DNA from: Bradyrhizobium sp. Gha
GTDB taxonomy: Bacteria > Pseudomonadota > Alphaproteobacteria > Rhizobiales > Xanthobacteraceae
NCBI RefSeq assembly: GCF_900113735.1
Contig: NZ_FOQM01000012.1
Coordinates: 62,001 to 126,000, forward strand
DNA length: 64,000 nt
Direction: 5' to 3'
In this document: positions 55,834 through 63,774 of the stretch, piece after piece
Numbering within the stretch: position 1 is the first letter of the stretch
How the letters are laid out: every line of letters starts with the position of its first letter
The notes under the pieces: generated by a model
Database searches by the model: none
Told to the model about the DNA's origin: nothing
What the model saw: the letters and a program-made list of their open reading frames with translations, nothing else
Program-made: the position numbers and the translations under genes

Positions 55834-56949
55834 ATGGCAGCACTGAGCATTCGCGCCCTGTCCAAGCGCTACGCCAATCTCGAGGTGCTCAAAGGCATCG
55901 ACCTCGACATCGAGAGCGGCGAATTCACCGTGCTGGTAGGGCCGTCCGGCTGCGGCAAATCCACGCTGCTCAACATCGTCGCCGGGCTCGATAGCGCGAG
56001 CGACGGCACGATCGAGATTGGCGGGCGCGTGGTCAATGATGTCCCGCCCAAGGACCGCGACATCGCCATGGTGTTCCAGTCCTATGCGCTCTATCCGTCG
56101 ATGACGGTGCGCCAGAACATCACTTTCGGCATGGAATGCCGGGGAGTCGCCAAGGCGGAGCAGGAAAAGGCGCTGGCGAACGTGGCGAAGCTGCTCCAGA
56201 TCGAACCGCTCCTTGGCCGCAAGCCGTCGCAACTGTCCGGCGGTCAGCGCCAGCGCGTCGCGATGGGTCGCGCGCTGGTGCGAGATCCCCTGCTCTTCCT
56301 GTTCGACGAGCCGCTCTCCAACCTCGATGCCAAGTTGCGCGTCGAGATGCGCATGGAGATCAAGCGGCTGCACCAGCGCATCGGCGCCACCATCATCTAT
56401 GTCACCCACGACCAGATCGAGGCGATGACGATGGCGACACGCATCGCCGTGATGCATCGGGGCGTGGTGCAGCAATTCGCCGATCCCGATACCGTGTACC
56501 GCTATCCGGCCAATCTGTTCGTCGCCCGTTTCATGGGCTCCCCGCCGATGAACACGATGCCGGCCCGGCTCGAGGCAGATAGCGGCGGGCCAGTGGTGGT
56601 GATCGGCGCCGGTCGGCCGGACGAGGTCCGTCTGCGCCTGCAAGGCTACGACGCGGCGCTGTCCTATGTCGGCCGCGAGGTGGTGCTCGGGATCAGGCCG
56701 GAATGCATCGCCGAAGGCGACCGGATGTTCTCCGGCGCCGCCGGCGCGCCCGTCGTCGTCACCGCGCCGGTCGAGATGATCGAACCTACTGGTGCCGAGA
56801 CCATCGTCCTGCTGCGGCTCGGCGGCGAGCCCGCGCAGGCGCGCATCTCGCCGGACATCCGCCCGACGCCGGGCGCTACGGCTTCCTTCGCGCTGGACAC
56901 CCGCCGCATTTGCCTGTTCGACCCCGAGACGGAGCGACTGATCGCATGA
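55834..56949 (+). CDS. Sugar ABC transporter ATP-binding protein (MalK/UgpC type)
   Basis: A 371-residue ATPase. Walker A is GPSGCGKSTLL (about residues 36-46), the Q loop is MVFQSYALYPSM, the signature LSGGQRQRVAMGRAL and Walker B LFLFDEPLSNLDAK, with the switch His in VTHDQIEAM. The C-terminal OB-fold (TOBE) regulatory region contains VVLGIRPECI. It energises the two permeases above. Its stop overlaps the SDR start (ATGA). Confidence 0.95.
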   Translation: MAALSIRALSKRYANLEVLKGIDLDIESGEFTVLVGPSGCGKSTLLNIVAGLDSASDGTIEIGGRVVNDVPPKDRDIAMVFQSYALYPSMTVRQNITFGMECRGVAKAEQEKALANVAKLLQIEPLLGRKPSQLSGGQRQRVAMGRALVRDPLLFLFDEPLSNLDAKLRVEMRMEIKRLHQRIGATIIYVTHDQIEAMTMATRIAVMHRGVVQQFADPDTVYRYPANLFVARFMGSPPMNTMPARLEADSGGPVVVIGAGRPDEVRLRLQGYDAALSYVGREVVLGIRPECIAEGDRMFSGAAGAPVVVTAPVEMIEPTGAETIVLLRLGGEPAQARISPDIRPTPGATASFALDTRRICLFDPETERLIA

Positions 56950-57713
56950 CCAAGACGAACTATGCCGACCTCGCGGACCGCGTGGTGGTGATAACAGGAG
57001 GCGCCAGCGGCATTGGCGCTGCCTTCGTGCGCGCTTTCGCCGGCCAGGGTTCCCGCGTCGCTTTCCTCGACATCGACGCGCAGGCAGGCGAAGCATTGGC
57101 GCAGGAGGTGACGAAGGATTCCGGTACGGCACCGCTGTTCGTGCCCTGCGACCTCATGGACATCGAAGCCTTGCGCGCCGCCTTGACGAAAGTCCACGCA
57201 TCGCTCGGCGATGCCGCGATCCTCGTCAACAACGCCGCCAATGACCAGCGCCAGGTGTTGGCGGACGTGACACCGGCGGACTTCGACTGGATGATCGGCG
57301 TCAACCTCAAGCACGTGTTCTTTGCAGCACAGGCGGTGGTGCCGCAGATGCAGGCGCGCGGCGGCGGGTCGATCATCAACATGTCGTCGATCGCGTGGAT
57401 GCGCGGCGCACCGGCGCTGCCGGTCTATGCGGCCGCCAAGGCGGCAATCGTCGGCTTCACCAATTCGCTCGGACGCCGCTTCGGCGCCGACCGCATCCGC
57501 GTCAACGCGATCGCGCCGGGGATGGTGATCACCGAGCGGCAGCGGAAGCTGTGGTATCCGGACGAGCGGCAGATCGTCGAGATGCGCGCACGCCAGGCCA
57601 TTCCCGATGCGGTGACGCCCGAGGATATCGCCAACATGGCGCTGTACCTCGCCTCCGACGCGAGCCAGCGCATCAGCTGCCAGTGTTTTCGTGTCGACGC
57701 GGGCCTTGCCTGA
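56946..57713 (+). CDS. SDR-family dehydrogenase, probable sugar or polyol dehydrogenase
   Basis: A 255-residue short-chain dehydrogenase. The cofactor motif is TGGASGIGAAFV. Asp in FLDIDAQAG suggests NAD+ preference. NNAAN and the catalytic Ser (NMSSIAWM), Tyr and Lys (YAAAKAAI, YxxxK) are intact. Overlap with the ATPase gene (ATGA) places it in the sugar operon, so oxidation of the imported sugar (for example at C1) is the likely role; the sequence does not identify the sugar. Confidence 0.9.
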   Translation: MTKTNYADLADRVVVITGGASGIGAAFVRAFAGQGSRVAFLDIDAQAGEALAQEVTKDSGTAPLFVPCDLMDIEALRAALTKVHASLGDAAILVNNAANDQRQVLADVTPADFDWMIGVNLKHVFFAAQAVVPQMQARGGGSIINMSSIAWMRGAPALPVYAAAKAAIVGFTNSLGRRFGADRIRVNAIAPGMVITERQRKLWYPDERQIVEMRARQAIPDAVTPEDIANMALYLASDASQRISCQCFRVDAGLA

Positions 57714-57716
57714 GGA

Positions 57717-57739
57717 GTGCCCGGTTCAAGCCCGGGCAC
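57717..57739. terminator. Palindromic hairpin between convergent genes
   Basis: GTGCCCGG (57717-57724) and CCGGGCAC (57732-57739) flank a 7-nt loop right after the SDR stop. It can end transcripts from both directions. The sequence is also of the CCGGGC palindrome type recurring in Bradyrhizobium spacers. Confidence 0.55.
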
Positions 57740-57774
57740 TCGCGTGTCTGGAAAGAACCCGCTCCCGCTTGCGA

Positions 57775-58575
57775 CTACGCAGCTAGTGCTTCCTTGGTGA
57801 GCGTCCAAGCCTGGTTGAGCTTCGTGGCGCGCCGATCGAAGTCTGCCTTCACCTCGGCAATGCGGCTGCTGATGCGACGCCTGGCCCGATCGCTTGCCTG
57901 TTTGGCCTGATCGGTCAGTGACTGCACCTTTGCATCCGTTTCAGCCTTGGCTTGGTCGAGCCGCTTCTTCGCCTGCTCTTGCACCGTCTTGATCTGAGTC
58001 TTGACCTGCTCGATATCCTTCTGGATGGCCGCGCGACTCTCGGCGGCGGAGTGGTTGAAATCATCCTGCAAGGCCTTCAACTCTGCCTGGAAAGCCGCAC
58101 TTTCCCGCACGAGCTGATCCTCAATGACTTCCGAGCGCAACCGCCGGAAAATGGTCCCGTCGAGCTTGTGCAAGCGCGTATCCACCGGGGTCGTCCAAGT
58201 TTCCTCGACGTCCGCCAGCACGGCCGCCTTTCCAGGCGAAAGCTCTTTCGCGACCTCATCGAGGAAAGTCGCACTGATCCCGGTGCTATCCAGATCGAAC
58301 AGCAATCCGCCGAGGCCGCCAAGAGATGCGCCAATTGCCAGTCCCGCAGGGCCCGCCAGAAGTCCGATCAGGCTGCCCGTCAGGAGTCCGATCGCGGTCC
58401 CCACCGGCCCCTGGTCAGCGGCCTGCTTGACCTCGATCTTTCCCGCCTTGTCCTTCACAATCACGGCCGATGCATAGAGCGTGACGTCACCCTCGCGATG
58501 AAGCTCCCGCAAGGCACTGAGACCCTCGAAGGCTGACGATTCAGTTTCGAAAACTGCAATCAGCATCTTGTTCAT
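57775..58575 (-). CDS. DUF1269-family protein with coiled-coil tail
   Basis: A 266-residue protein. The N-terminal half matches DUF1269 (MNKMLIAVFETESSAFEGLSAL) and carries a glycine-rich hydrophobic stretch (GTAIGLLTGSLIGLLAGPAGLAIGASLGGLGGLLF, about residues 57-93), possibly a glycine-zipper membrane segment. The C-terminal half (about 165-255) is a charged Lys/Gln/Ala coiled coil reminiscent of apolipoprotein-like repeats. Its role is unknown; related proteins are often induced by stress or low oxygen. A FixK-like site lies 250 nt upstream. Confidence 0.8.
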   Translation of the reverse strand: MNKMLIAVFETESSAFEGLSALRELHREGDVTLYASAVIVKDKAGKIEVKQAADQGPVGTAIGLLTGSLIGLLAGPAGLAIGASLGGLGGLLFDLDSTGISATFLDEVAKELSPGKAAVLADVEETWTTPVDTRLHKLDGTIFRRLRSEVIEDQLVRESAAFQAELKALQDDFNHSAAESRAAIQKDIEQVKTQIKTVQEQAKKRLDQAKAETDAKVQSLTDQAKQASDRARRRISSRIAEVKADFDRRATKLNQAWTLTKEALAA

Positions 58576-59070
58576 GACAGTCCTCTCGTTTGGCGTTGAA
58601 ATTCAGGATCGATCTTCGGATCGCTCAGTTGCGACAAGCCCAACCACGAGTATTTCTTTGGCGATCGATGGTCGCCGATTGGCACTCACGGTTGCTTGTT
58701 GCTTGTCGGTCAGCGCGGAACTTGAAGGATCTCACAAGCTTCCTCCACTCCAGCGAGGCGACTGACGCCGGCAAAGCAGATACCGAAAACTCTTTCATCA
58801 TGCCTTCACTGGCGACTACTCGCCTTGATGTGGGTCAATCCGAGGGATCATGCGAGCGCGTCGTGACGAAGCCCTCGGCGAGAACCAGCAACCCCGCGCG
58901 GCAAGATGAAAGGTGACACGGGCATTAGCTGATTGAAGCACGATGACATTCAAATGAACCATCGTTGGGCTTGGGCTTGTTGTTCAAGCAAGATCGGAAA
59001 ACCGTTTGCACCGTTCCGGATCGTGCTTTAGCGGCGGCGCGCGGCACGATCGGCAGGGCCGTATGAGCGC
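58576..59070. other. 495-bp spacer between the DUF1269 gene and lpxB
   Basis: Short open frames in this stretch have no recognisable domain. The one structured signal is TTGA-N6-TCAA at 58825-58838. Otherwise I see nothing assignable. Confidence 0.4.
58825..58838. promoter_or_regulatory. FixK/FNR-like box
   Basis: TTGATGTGGGTCAA fits the Crp/Fnr-family FixK pattern TTGA-N6-TCAA exactly. It lies 250 nt upstream of the DUF1269 start on the minus strand, further than usual. A long leader or chance occurrence must both be considered. Confidence 0.35.
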
Positions 59071-60264
59071 CTATGAGTGTGTGCCCTGGCTCGCGCGCCC
59101 CTTCCGCATCGTCGCGAGCACGATGTCGGCGGCGAGCACGCTCGGCGATTTGTTGCCTGTCGACATGATGGTGTCGAGCTGCGCGAAGGCCTCGAGCTGC
59201 TGCCTGCGCAACGGCGTGTCCGTCAGCACCTCGGACAGCGCGGCTGCGAGCTTCTCCGGCGTGCAGTCTTCCTGCAAATATTCGGGGATCACGTCCTTGC
59301 CGATCACGAGGTTGGCGAGGATCACCGACGAGACCTGGATTGCGCGGCGCAGGATGAAGGCCTCCATGGCGCCGACGCGATAGGCCGTCACCATTGGAAT
59401 GCCTGACAGCGCAAGCTCCAGCGTCACGGTGCCCGACTTCGCCAGCGCGGCGCGCGCAATCCGGAATGCAGCACGCTTCTCGGTTTCGCCGACTGCGATC
59501 CGCGGCTTGACCGGCCAGTTCGCCACACCCTCGCGGATCGTGGCTTCGAGATGCGGCATGGTCGGCAACATCAATTCGAACGCAACGCCCGCGGCCTGCA
59601 GCCGGCCAAGTGCCCTGCCGAACACGTCGAGATGATGCCGGATCTCGCTGCGACGGCTGCCAGGCAGCACCAAGAGAACCGGCGGCTCGCTGTCACGGCG
59701 GCGCCGCTCCTCGGCGTCAGGCCGCAGCGACGGCAATTGCTCGATCAGGGGATGGCCGACATAGCTGCACGGCGGCCCCTTCAGCTTGCGGTATTCCTCC
59801 GGCTCGAACGGCAGCAGACCGAGCACGTGATCGACATAGCCGAGCATGACGCGCGCCCGACCCGGCCGCCAGGCCCAGACTGAGGGCGAGACGTAATCGA
59901 TCACAGGGATCGACGGGTTCTTTGCGCGCACGCGGCGGGCAACACGATGGGTGAAGTCGGGACTGTCGATGATGACGAGGGCATCGGGTGCTGCGTCCGT
60001 CACGGCATCGGCGGTCTCGCGGATCAGCCGCAGGATTTTCGGCAGCTGCTGCACCACCGCGGCGAGGCCGACGATCGAGAGCTCGTCGATGGGAAACAGC
60101 GTCTGGAGCCCTTCGCGCGCCATGGTGTGGCCGCCGACGCCTTCGAACTGGATTGCATCGCCGAGGCGCTGGCGCAGCACTTTCATCAGCGCCGAGCCGA
60201 GCCGGTCGCCGGATTCCTCCGTCGCGATGAGAAAGATCTTCCTGATGGGATCACGCGTCTGCAT
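59071..60264 (-). CDS. lpxB: Lipid-A-disaccharide synthase
   Basis: A 397-residue GT19 glycosyltransferase that joins UDP-2,3-diacylglucosamine and lipid X at the inner membrane. The N-terminal motif FLIATEESGDRLGSALM corresponds to the family's AGEASGD block, with variation in the first residues. The donor-site regions YVSPSVWAWRPGRA and LLVLPGSRRSEI are intact. The start overlaps the lpxI stop (TGATG). It is the last gene of the lipid A block. Confidence 0.95.
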   Translation of the reverse strand: MQTRDPIRKIFLIATEESGDRLGSALMKVLRQRLGDAIQFEGVGGHTMAREGLQTLFPIDELSIVGLAAVVQQLPKILRLIRETADAVTDAAPDALVIIDSPDFTHRVARRVRAKNPSIPVIDYVSPSVWAWRPGRARVMLGYVDHVLGLLPFEPEEYRKLKGPPCSYVGHPLIEQLPSLRPDAEERRRRDSEPPVLLVLPGSRRSEIRHHLDVFGRALGRLQAAGVAFELMLPTMPHLEATIREGVANWPVKPRIAVGETEKRAAFRIARAALAKSGTVTLELALSGIPMVTAYRVGAMEAFILRRAIQVSSVILANLVIGKDVIPEYLQEDCTPEKLAAALSEVLTDTPLRRQQLEAFAQLDTIMSTGNKSPSVLAADIVLATMRKGRASQGTHS

Positions 60265-61133
60265 CAGGCGGGCAGCCCGACGACGAAGAGATATTTGGCG
60301 TCGGCAAGCCCGATCATCGCCTGCGGCTCGGCGGCGATGGTGTTGCCGGCGATGACGGCGACACCGGCAAGGCCGGCCTTGGCGACGCCCTCGATCGTGC
60401 GAGGACCGATCGTCGGCAGATCGAATCGCAGATCCTGCCCGCTCTTCGGCGCCTTCACCAGCGCGCCACGCCCCGCAGCCGCGCGGATGCGGCCCTCCTC
60501 GCGGAGGCGCGCCACGCGCGCCAGCAGCGCATCGGTGCCTTCGATGTCCTCGACCGCCACCACGTGGCCATCGATCACGACCGCGGCCTGGCCGATGTCG
60601 AACGGCCCAAGGGCGGTCAGCACCGCGCGCCCGCGTTCGATGTCGGCCTTGACGTTATCGGCCGGCCAGGCGCGCGTGATGCAGCCCTCGGGCATCAAGA
60701 GGTCGGGCGCAACGTCCTTGATGCCGACCATGCGAAAACCGTCCTGCTCGAGGATCCGCCCGACACCGGACAGCAGGTGATCGTCGCCGCCGCGAAAGGC
60801 GCGGATGACGTTGCCGAGCAATCGCAGCGTCTTGATGTCGAAGCGGATCTCGGAGAGCGAGGGGCGCACCAGCGTACCGATGAAGATCAGGTCGCGGCAG
60901 CCCTCCTCGCGGAACAACCGCATGGCGCGGCCGAGCTGGCCGACCGAGATCCAGCGGTGACGAAATTTTTCGACCTGCCTCGGGTCACAGGCGCCACGCA
61001 GGGGAAACAGGACCGGCGTGATGCCACGCGCGGCGAGCGACTCGGCGACTGCGAATGGCATGGCGCCACCGCCCGCGACCACGCCGACCGGTGAAGAAGC
61101 CTGTGAAGCCGCCGATGTCATGTCCGCGGCCAT
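60264..61133 (-). CDS. lpxI: UDP-2,3-diacylglucosamine pyrophosphatase (LpxI type)
   Basis: A 289-residue enzyme, formerly DUF1009, that releases UMP from UDP-2,3-diacylglucosamine to form lipid X. It replaces LpxH in alphaproteobacteria. Key blocks are VVAGGGAMPFAVAESL near the N terminus, the central DDHLLSGVGRILEQDGF and the C-terminal FDLPTIGPRTIEGVAKAGLAG. ATG 61133 lies 7 nt after the lpxA stop; ATG 61121 is also possible. It sits between lpxA and lpxB. Confidence 0.93.
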   Translation of the reverse strand: MAADMTSAASQASSPVGVVAGGGAMPFAVAESLAARGITPVLFPLRGACDPRQVEKFRHRWISVGQLGRAMRLFREEGCRDLIFIGTLVRPSLSEIRFDIKTLRLLGNVIRAFRGGDDHLLSGVGRILEQDGFRMVGIKDVAPDLLMPEGCITRAWPADNVKADIERGRAVLTALGPFDIGQAAVVIDGHVVAVEDIEGTDALLARVARLREEGRIRAAAGRGALVKAPKSGQDLRFDLPTIGPRTIEGVAKAGLAGVAVIAGNTIAAEPQAMIGLADAKYLFVVGLPA

Positions 61134-61140
61134 GCCGGCG

Positions 61141-61932
61141 TCACTTCTCGATGGCCGGAAGGCAGAGCGGGCGCTTGCCCTTGCCGATGAAGCCGAGGAT
61201 CTCGGCGATCGCGGGATCATCGCCCTCAAGCGGCTGCACTGCCTCCAGGCGCTCGGCGAACGTGCCGGAGCCGTGGAAGAGCTTTTGATAGAATGCGCGC
61301 ACTGTCGCAAGCCGCTGCCTGGTGAACTTGCGCCGCTTCATGCCGATCAGATTGAGGCTCTCCAGCACCGCGTACTGGCCATTGGCGAGCCCGTACGGGA
61401 TGATGTCATCGCGCACGCCCGAGAGGCCGCCGACCATCACATAGGAGCCGATTCGCGTGAACTGGTGTACCGCCGAGAGCCCGCCGATATAAACGGCGTC
61501 GCCGATCTCGCAATGGCCGCCGAGCGTTGCCGAGGTCGCGAAGATGGCGTTGTCGCCGACGATGCAGTCATGGCCGACATGGCTGTTGTTCATGAAGTAG
61601 CCGTGATTGCCGACGCGCGTCTTGCCGCCGCCCTTGACGGTGCCGACATTCATCGTCGCGCCTTCACGGATGATGTTGCCGGAACCGATCTCGAGCGTCG
61701 TCGGTTCGCCCTTGTAGCTGAGATCCTGCGGCGCGCCGCCGAGCACGGCGAACGGCGAGATCACGCAGGCGTCTCCGACCGAGCTATGGCCGATGATTGT
61801 GACCTGTCCGATCAGCTTGCAATTGGCCCCGATCCGGACGTTGCGGCCGATGATGCAGAAGGGCCCGATCTCGGTGCCTTCGCCGATCACAGCGCCGTCT
61901 TCCACCCGCGCGGTGGGGTCGATCTTACTCAT
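61141..61932 (-). CDS. lpxA: UDP-N-acetylglucosamine acyltransferase
   Basis: A 263-residue left-handed beta-helix acyltransferase that adds the first 3-hydroxyacyl chain to UDP-GlcNAc. Hexapeptide repeats run through the first 190 residues (VIGEGTEIGPFCIIG, ICKL..IGQVTIIGHSSVG). The catalytic His lies in NNSHVGHDCIVG. The C-terminal helical domain includes GLNLIGMKRR-like SLNLIGMKRRKFTRQ. ATG 61932 starts MSKIDPTARV; a TTG one codon upstream adds only Met. It follows fabZ after 168 nt. Confidence 0.95.
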   Translation of the reverse strand: MSKIDPTARVEDGAVIGEGTEIGPFCIIGRNVRIGANCKLIGQVTIIGHSSVGDACVISPFAVLGGAPQDLSYKGEPTTLEIGSGNIIREGATMNVGTVKGGGKTRVGNHGYFMNNSHVGHDCIVGDNAIFATSATLGGHCEIGDAVYIGGLSAVHQFTRIGSYVMVGGLSGVRDDIIPYGLANGQYAVLESLNLIGMKRRKFTRQRLATVRAFYQKLFHGSGTFAERLEAVQPLEGDDPAIAEILGFIGKGKRPLCLPAIEK

Positions 61933-62024
61933 CAAGAAGGTCTGGCTATGTGTTGAAGTTACTCGGCTTTCCGGTGGTTAGCGCGACTGCGCCCGATCTG
62001 TCCAGTGGAAGCCAATAGGGAGCA

Positions 62025-62099
62025 GCGAATTGCGAATAGTGAACGGAGAGTTCGCGGCCGCGTATTCCACCCGCTACTCGCCATTCGCCATTGGCGATC
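62025..62099. repeat. Imperfect inverted repeat in the fabZ-lpxA spacer
   Basis: GCGAATTGCGAATAGTGAACGG near 62025 is roughly complementary to CCGCTACTCGCCATTCGC near 62070. The motif (TACTCGCCATTCGCCATT) resembles a palindromic repeat found in Bradyrhizobium spacers. It occupies most of the gap inside the lipid A block. Confidence 0.45.
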
Positions 62100-62100
62100 C

Positions 62101-62562
62101 TCAATCGGTCAGCATCGCCCCGACATCGGCCTCGGCGACGACCTGGCCGTTGACCTTGGCGTCACCGTGAAACCACCACATCGTCTTGCGGCGGCCGAGC
62201 GAGCGCATGTGATATTCGATGGTGTCGCCCGGCAGCACCGGCTTGCGGAACTTGCACTTGTCGATGGTGAGGAAATACACCGCCCGCGGTTTCTCGGTGC
62301 CCTCGACCGATTTGATGCCGATCACGCCGGCGGTCTGCGCCATCGCCTCGATCATCATCACGCCCGGATAGACCGGGCGCTCGGGGAAATGCCCTTGGAA
62401 AGCCGGCTCGTTGAACGTGACGTTCTTGATGCCGATGCCGCTGTAATCGGCGCGGATGTTGATCACCCGGTCGATCAGCAGCATCGGAAAGCGATGCGGC
62501 AGGGTCTGGAGGATCGCATTGATGTCCACCAGCTCGAATTTTACAGGTGATTCCGCCGTCAT
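62101..62562 (-). CDS. fabZ: 3-hydroxyacyl-ACP dehydratase FabZ
   Basis: A 153-residue hot-dog-fold dehydratase of fatty acid elongation. The N-terminal block is LPHRFPMLLIDRV and the catalytic His lies in FQGHFPERPVYPGVMMIEAMAQ, with Glu in the same helix. Its position between lpxD and lpxA links fatty acid supply to lipid A synthesis. ATG 62562 overlaps the lpxD stop (ATGA). Confidence 0.95.
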   Translation of the reverse strand: MTAESPVKFELVDINAILQTLPHRFPMLLIDRVINIRADYSGIGIKNVTFNEPAFQGHFPERPVYPGVMMIEAMAQTAGVIGIKSVEGTEKPRAVYFLTIDKCKFRKPVLPGDTIEYHMRSLGRRKTMWWFHGDAKVNGQVVAEADVGAMLTD

Positions 62563-63626
62563 TCCCGTCCCTCGTCCTTCGGATCGGCCTTGCTGTCGCG
62601 TACCAGGCGCTCCACCGCGATAATTTCCTTGAACCATTGTTTGGTCGGCTTGGCAAAAAAACCGCCCCAACGTCCGTTCGGCGGGATGTCGTCCTTGACG
62701 CCGCTCATTGCGGTGACCTGGGCCCCGTCGCCGATCTTGAGGTGATTGTTGATGCCGACCTTGGCTCCCAACGCCACGTTGTCGCCGATCGTCAGGCTGC
62801 CGGCGAGCCCGATCTGGGCTGCGAGCAGGCAATTCCGGCCGATCGTCACATTGTGGCCGATCTGGACCTGATTGTCGATTTTGGTGCCCTCCCCGATCAC
62901 GGTGTCACGCAGGGAGCCGCGGTCGATGGTGGTGCCGGCGCCGACTTCGACATTGTTCTGGATCAGCACACGGCCGGTCTGCGGCACTTTCAGATGACCC
63001 TCCGGGCCGAAGAAGATGAAGCCGTAGCCGTCCTGACCGATCGAGCAGCCGGGGTGGATCAGCACGTTGTTGCCGATGAGCGCACACTGGATCGCGGTAC
63101 GGGCACCGACATTGCAGTCCCGGCCGATCTTGACGCCCGGACCAAGCACCACGCCCGCGCCGATCACGGTGCCGCTGCCTATCTCGACATCGGGACCGAT
63201 GACCGTCAATGGCTCGACGACGACATCGTCCTCCAGCCGCGCCGACGGATCGATGATCGCCGATGGCGCGATGCCGTCGATGCCGGACCAGGATTGCGGC
63301 CTCAGCGCATCGCCGTGCCATTCCCGGGCGATCCCGACAAAGGCGCGAAACGGCTGCGCCGCCCGCAGCACCGCGACATGCGCCGGCACCTGGGCCTCGA
63401 AGCGGGGGCTGACCAGGCAGGCGCCTGCCTTGGTCGCCTTGAGCTCGTCGGCATATTTGAGGTTGTCGAAGAATGCCAGATGCATCGGGCCTGCCTCGTC
63501 GAGCGAAGCAAGGCCCGTGATCACATGGCCACCCCTGGAGGGATCGACCAGCTGCGCCTTGGTCAGCGCGGCAATGTCAGCCAGCGTTGAAGCCGGCGGC
63601 TTTTTGAAGAAGGTCGGCTGCGCCAT
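62559..63626 (-). CDS. lpxD: UDP-3-O-(3-hydroxyacyl)glucosamine N-acyltransferase
   Basis: A 355-residue left-handed beta-helix N-acyltransferase acting third in lipid A synthesis. An N-terminal uridine-binding domain (FLKKPP.. to about residue 105, SLDEAGPMHLAFFDN) precedes hexapeptide repeats (IGPDVEIGSGTVIGAGVVLG, LIGNNVLIHPGCSIGQDGYGF). The catalytic His lies in VQIGHNVTIGRN. It follows bamA, and its stop overlaps the fabZ start. Confidence 0.95.
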   Translation of the reverse strand: MAQPTFFKKPPASTLADIAALTKAQLVDPSRGGHVITGLASLDEAGPMHLAFFDNLKYADELKATKAGACLVSPRFEAQVPAHVAVLRAAQPFRAFVGIAREWHGDALRPQSWSGIDGIAPSAIIDPSARLEDDVVVEPLTVIGPDVEIGSGTVIGAGVVLGPGVKIGRDCNVGARTAIQCALIGNNVLIHPGCSIGQDGYGFIFFGPEGHLKVPQTGRVLIQNNVEVGAGTTIDRGSLRDTVIGEGTKIDNQVQIGHNVTIGRNCLLAAQIGLAGSLTIGDNVALGAKVGINNHLKIGDGAQVTAMSGVKDDIPPNGRWGGFFAKPTKQWFKEIIAVERLVRDSKADPKDEGRE

Positions 63627-63712
63627 TCCACCCCGCCGCGGTCCGGCTTCGGCATGAAGCGGTCAGGCCGCATCATGCCTCATCTCACGGATTGAGCACG
63701 ATCTTTCTGGCT

Positions 63713-63755
63713 GCCGGCCCAAGGAATTCCAAGAAGGAATTCCCAAATGGCCGGC
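63713..63755 (-). other. Nested palindromic hairpin between bamA and lpxD
   Basis: Outer arms GCCGGCC (63713-63719) and GGCCGGC (63749-63755) enclose two copies of the self-complementary GGAATTCC (63723-63730 and 63736-63743). The transcript would form a long stem. There is no U-run, so it may be a processing or stabilising element between bamA and lpxD rather than a terminator. Confidence 0.5.
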
Positions 63756-63774
63756 TCATGCCCTGCTGAACGAA

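Noticed and set aside
58590..58916. 108-codon open frame in the DUF1269-lpxB spacer
   Set aside because: No ribosome-binding site, no domain and low-complexity composition; it overlaps the FixK-like box.
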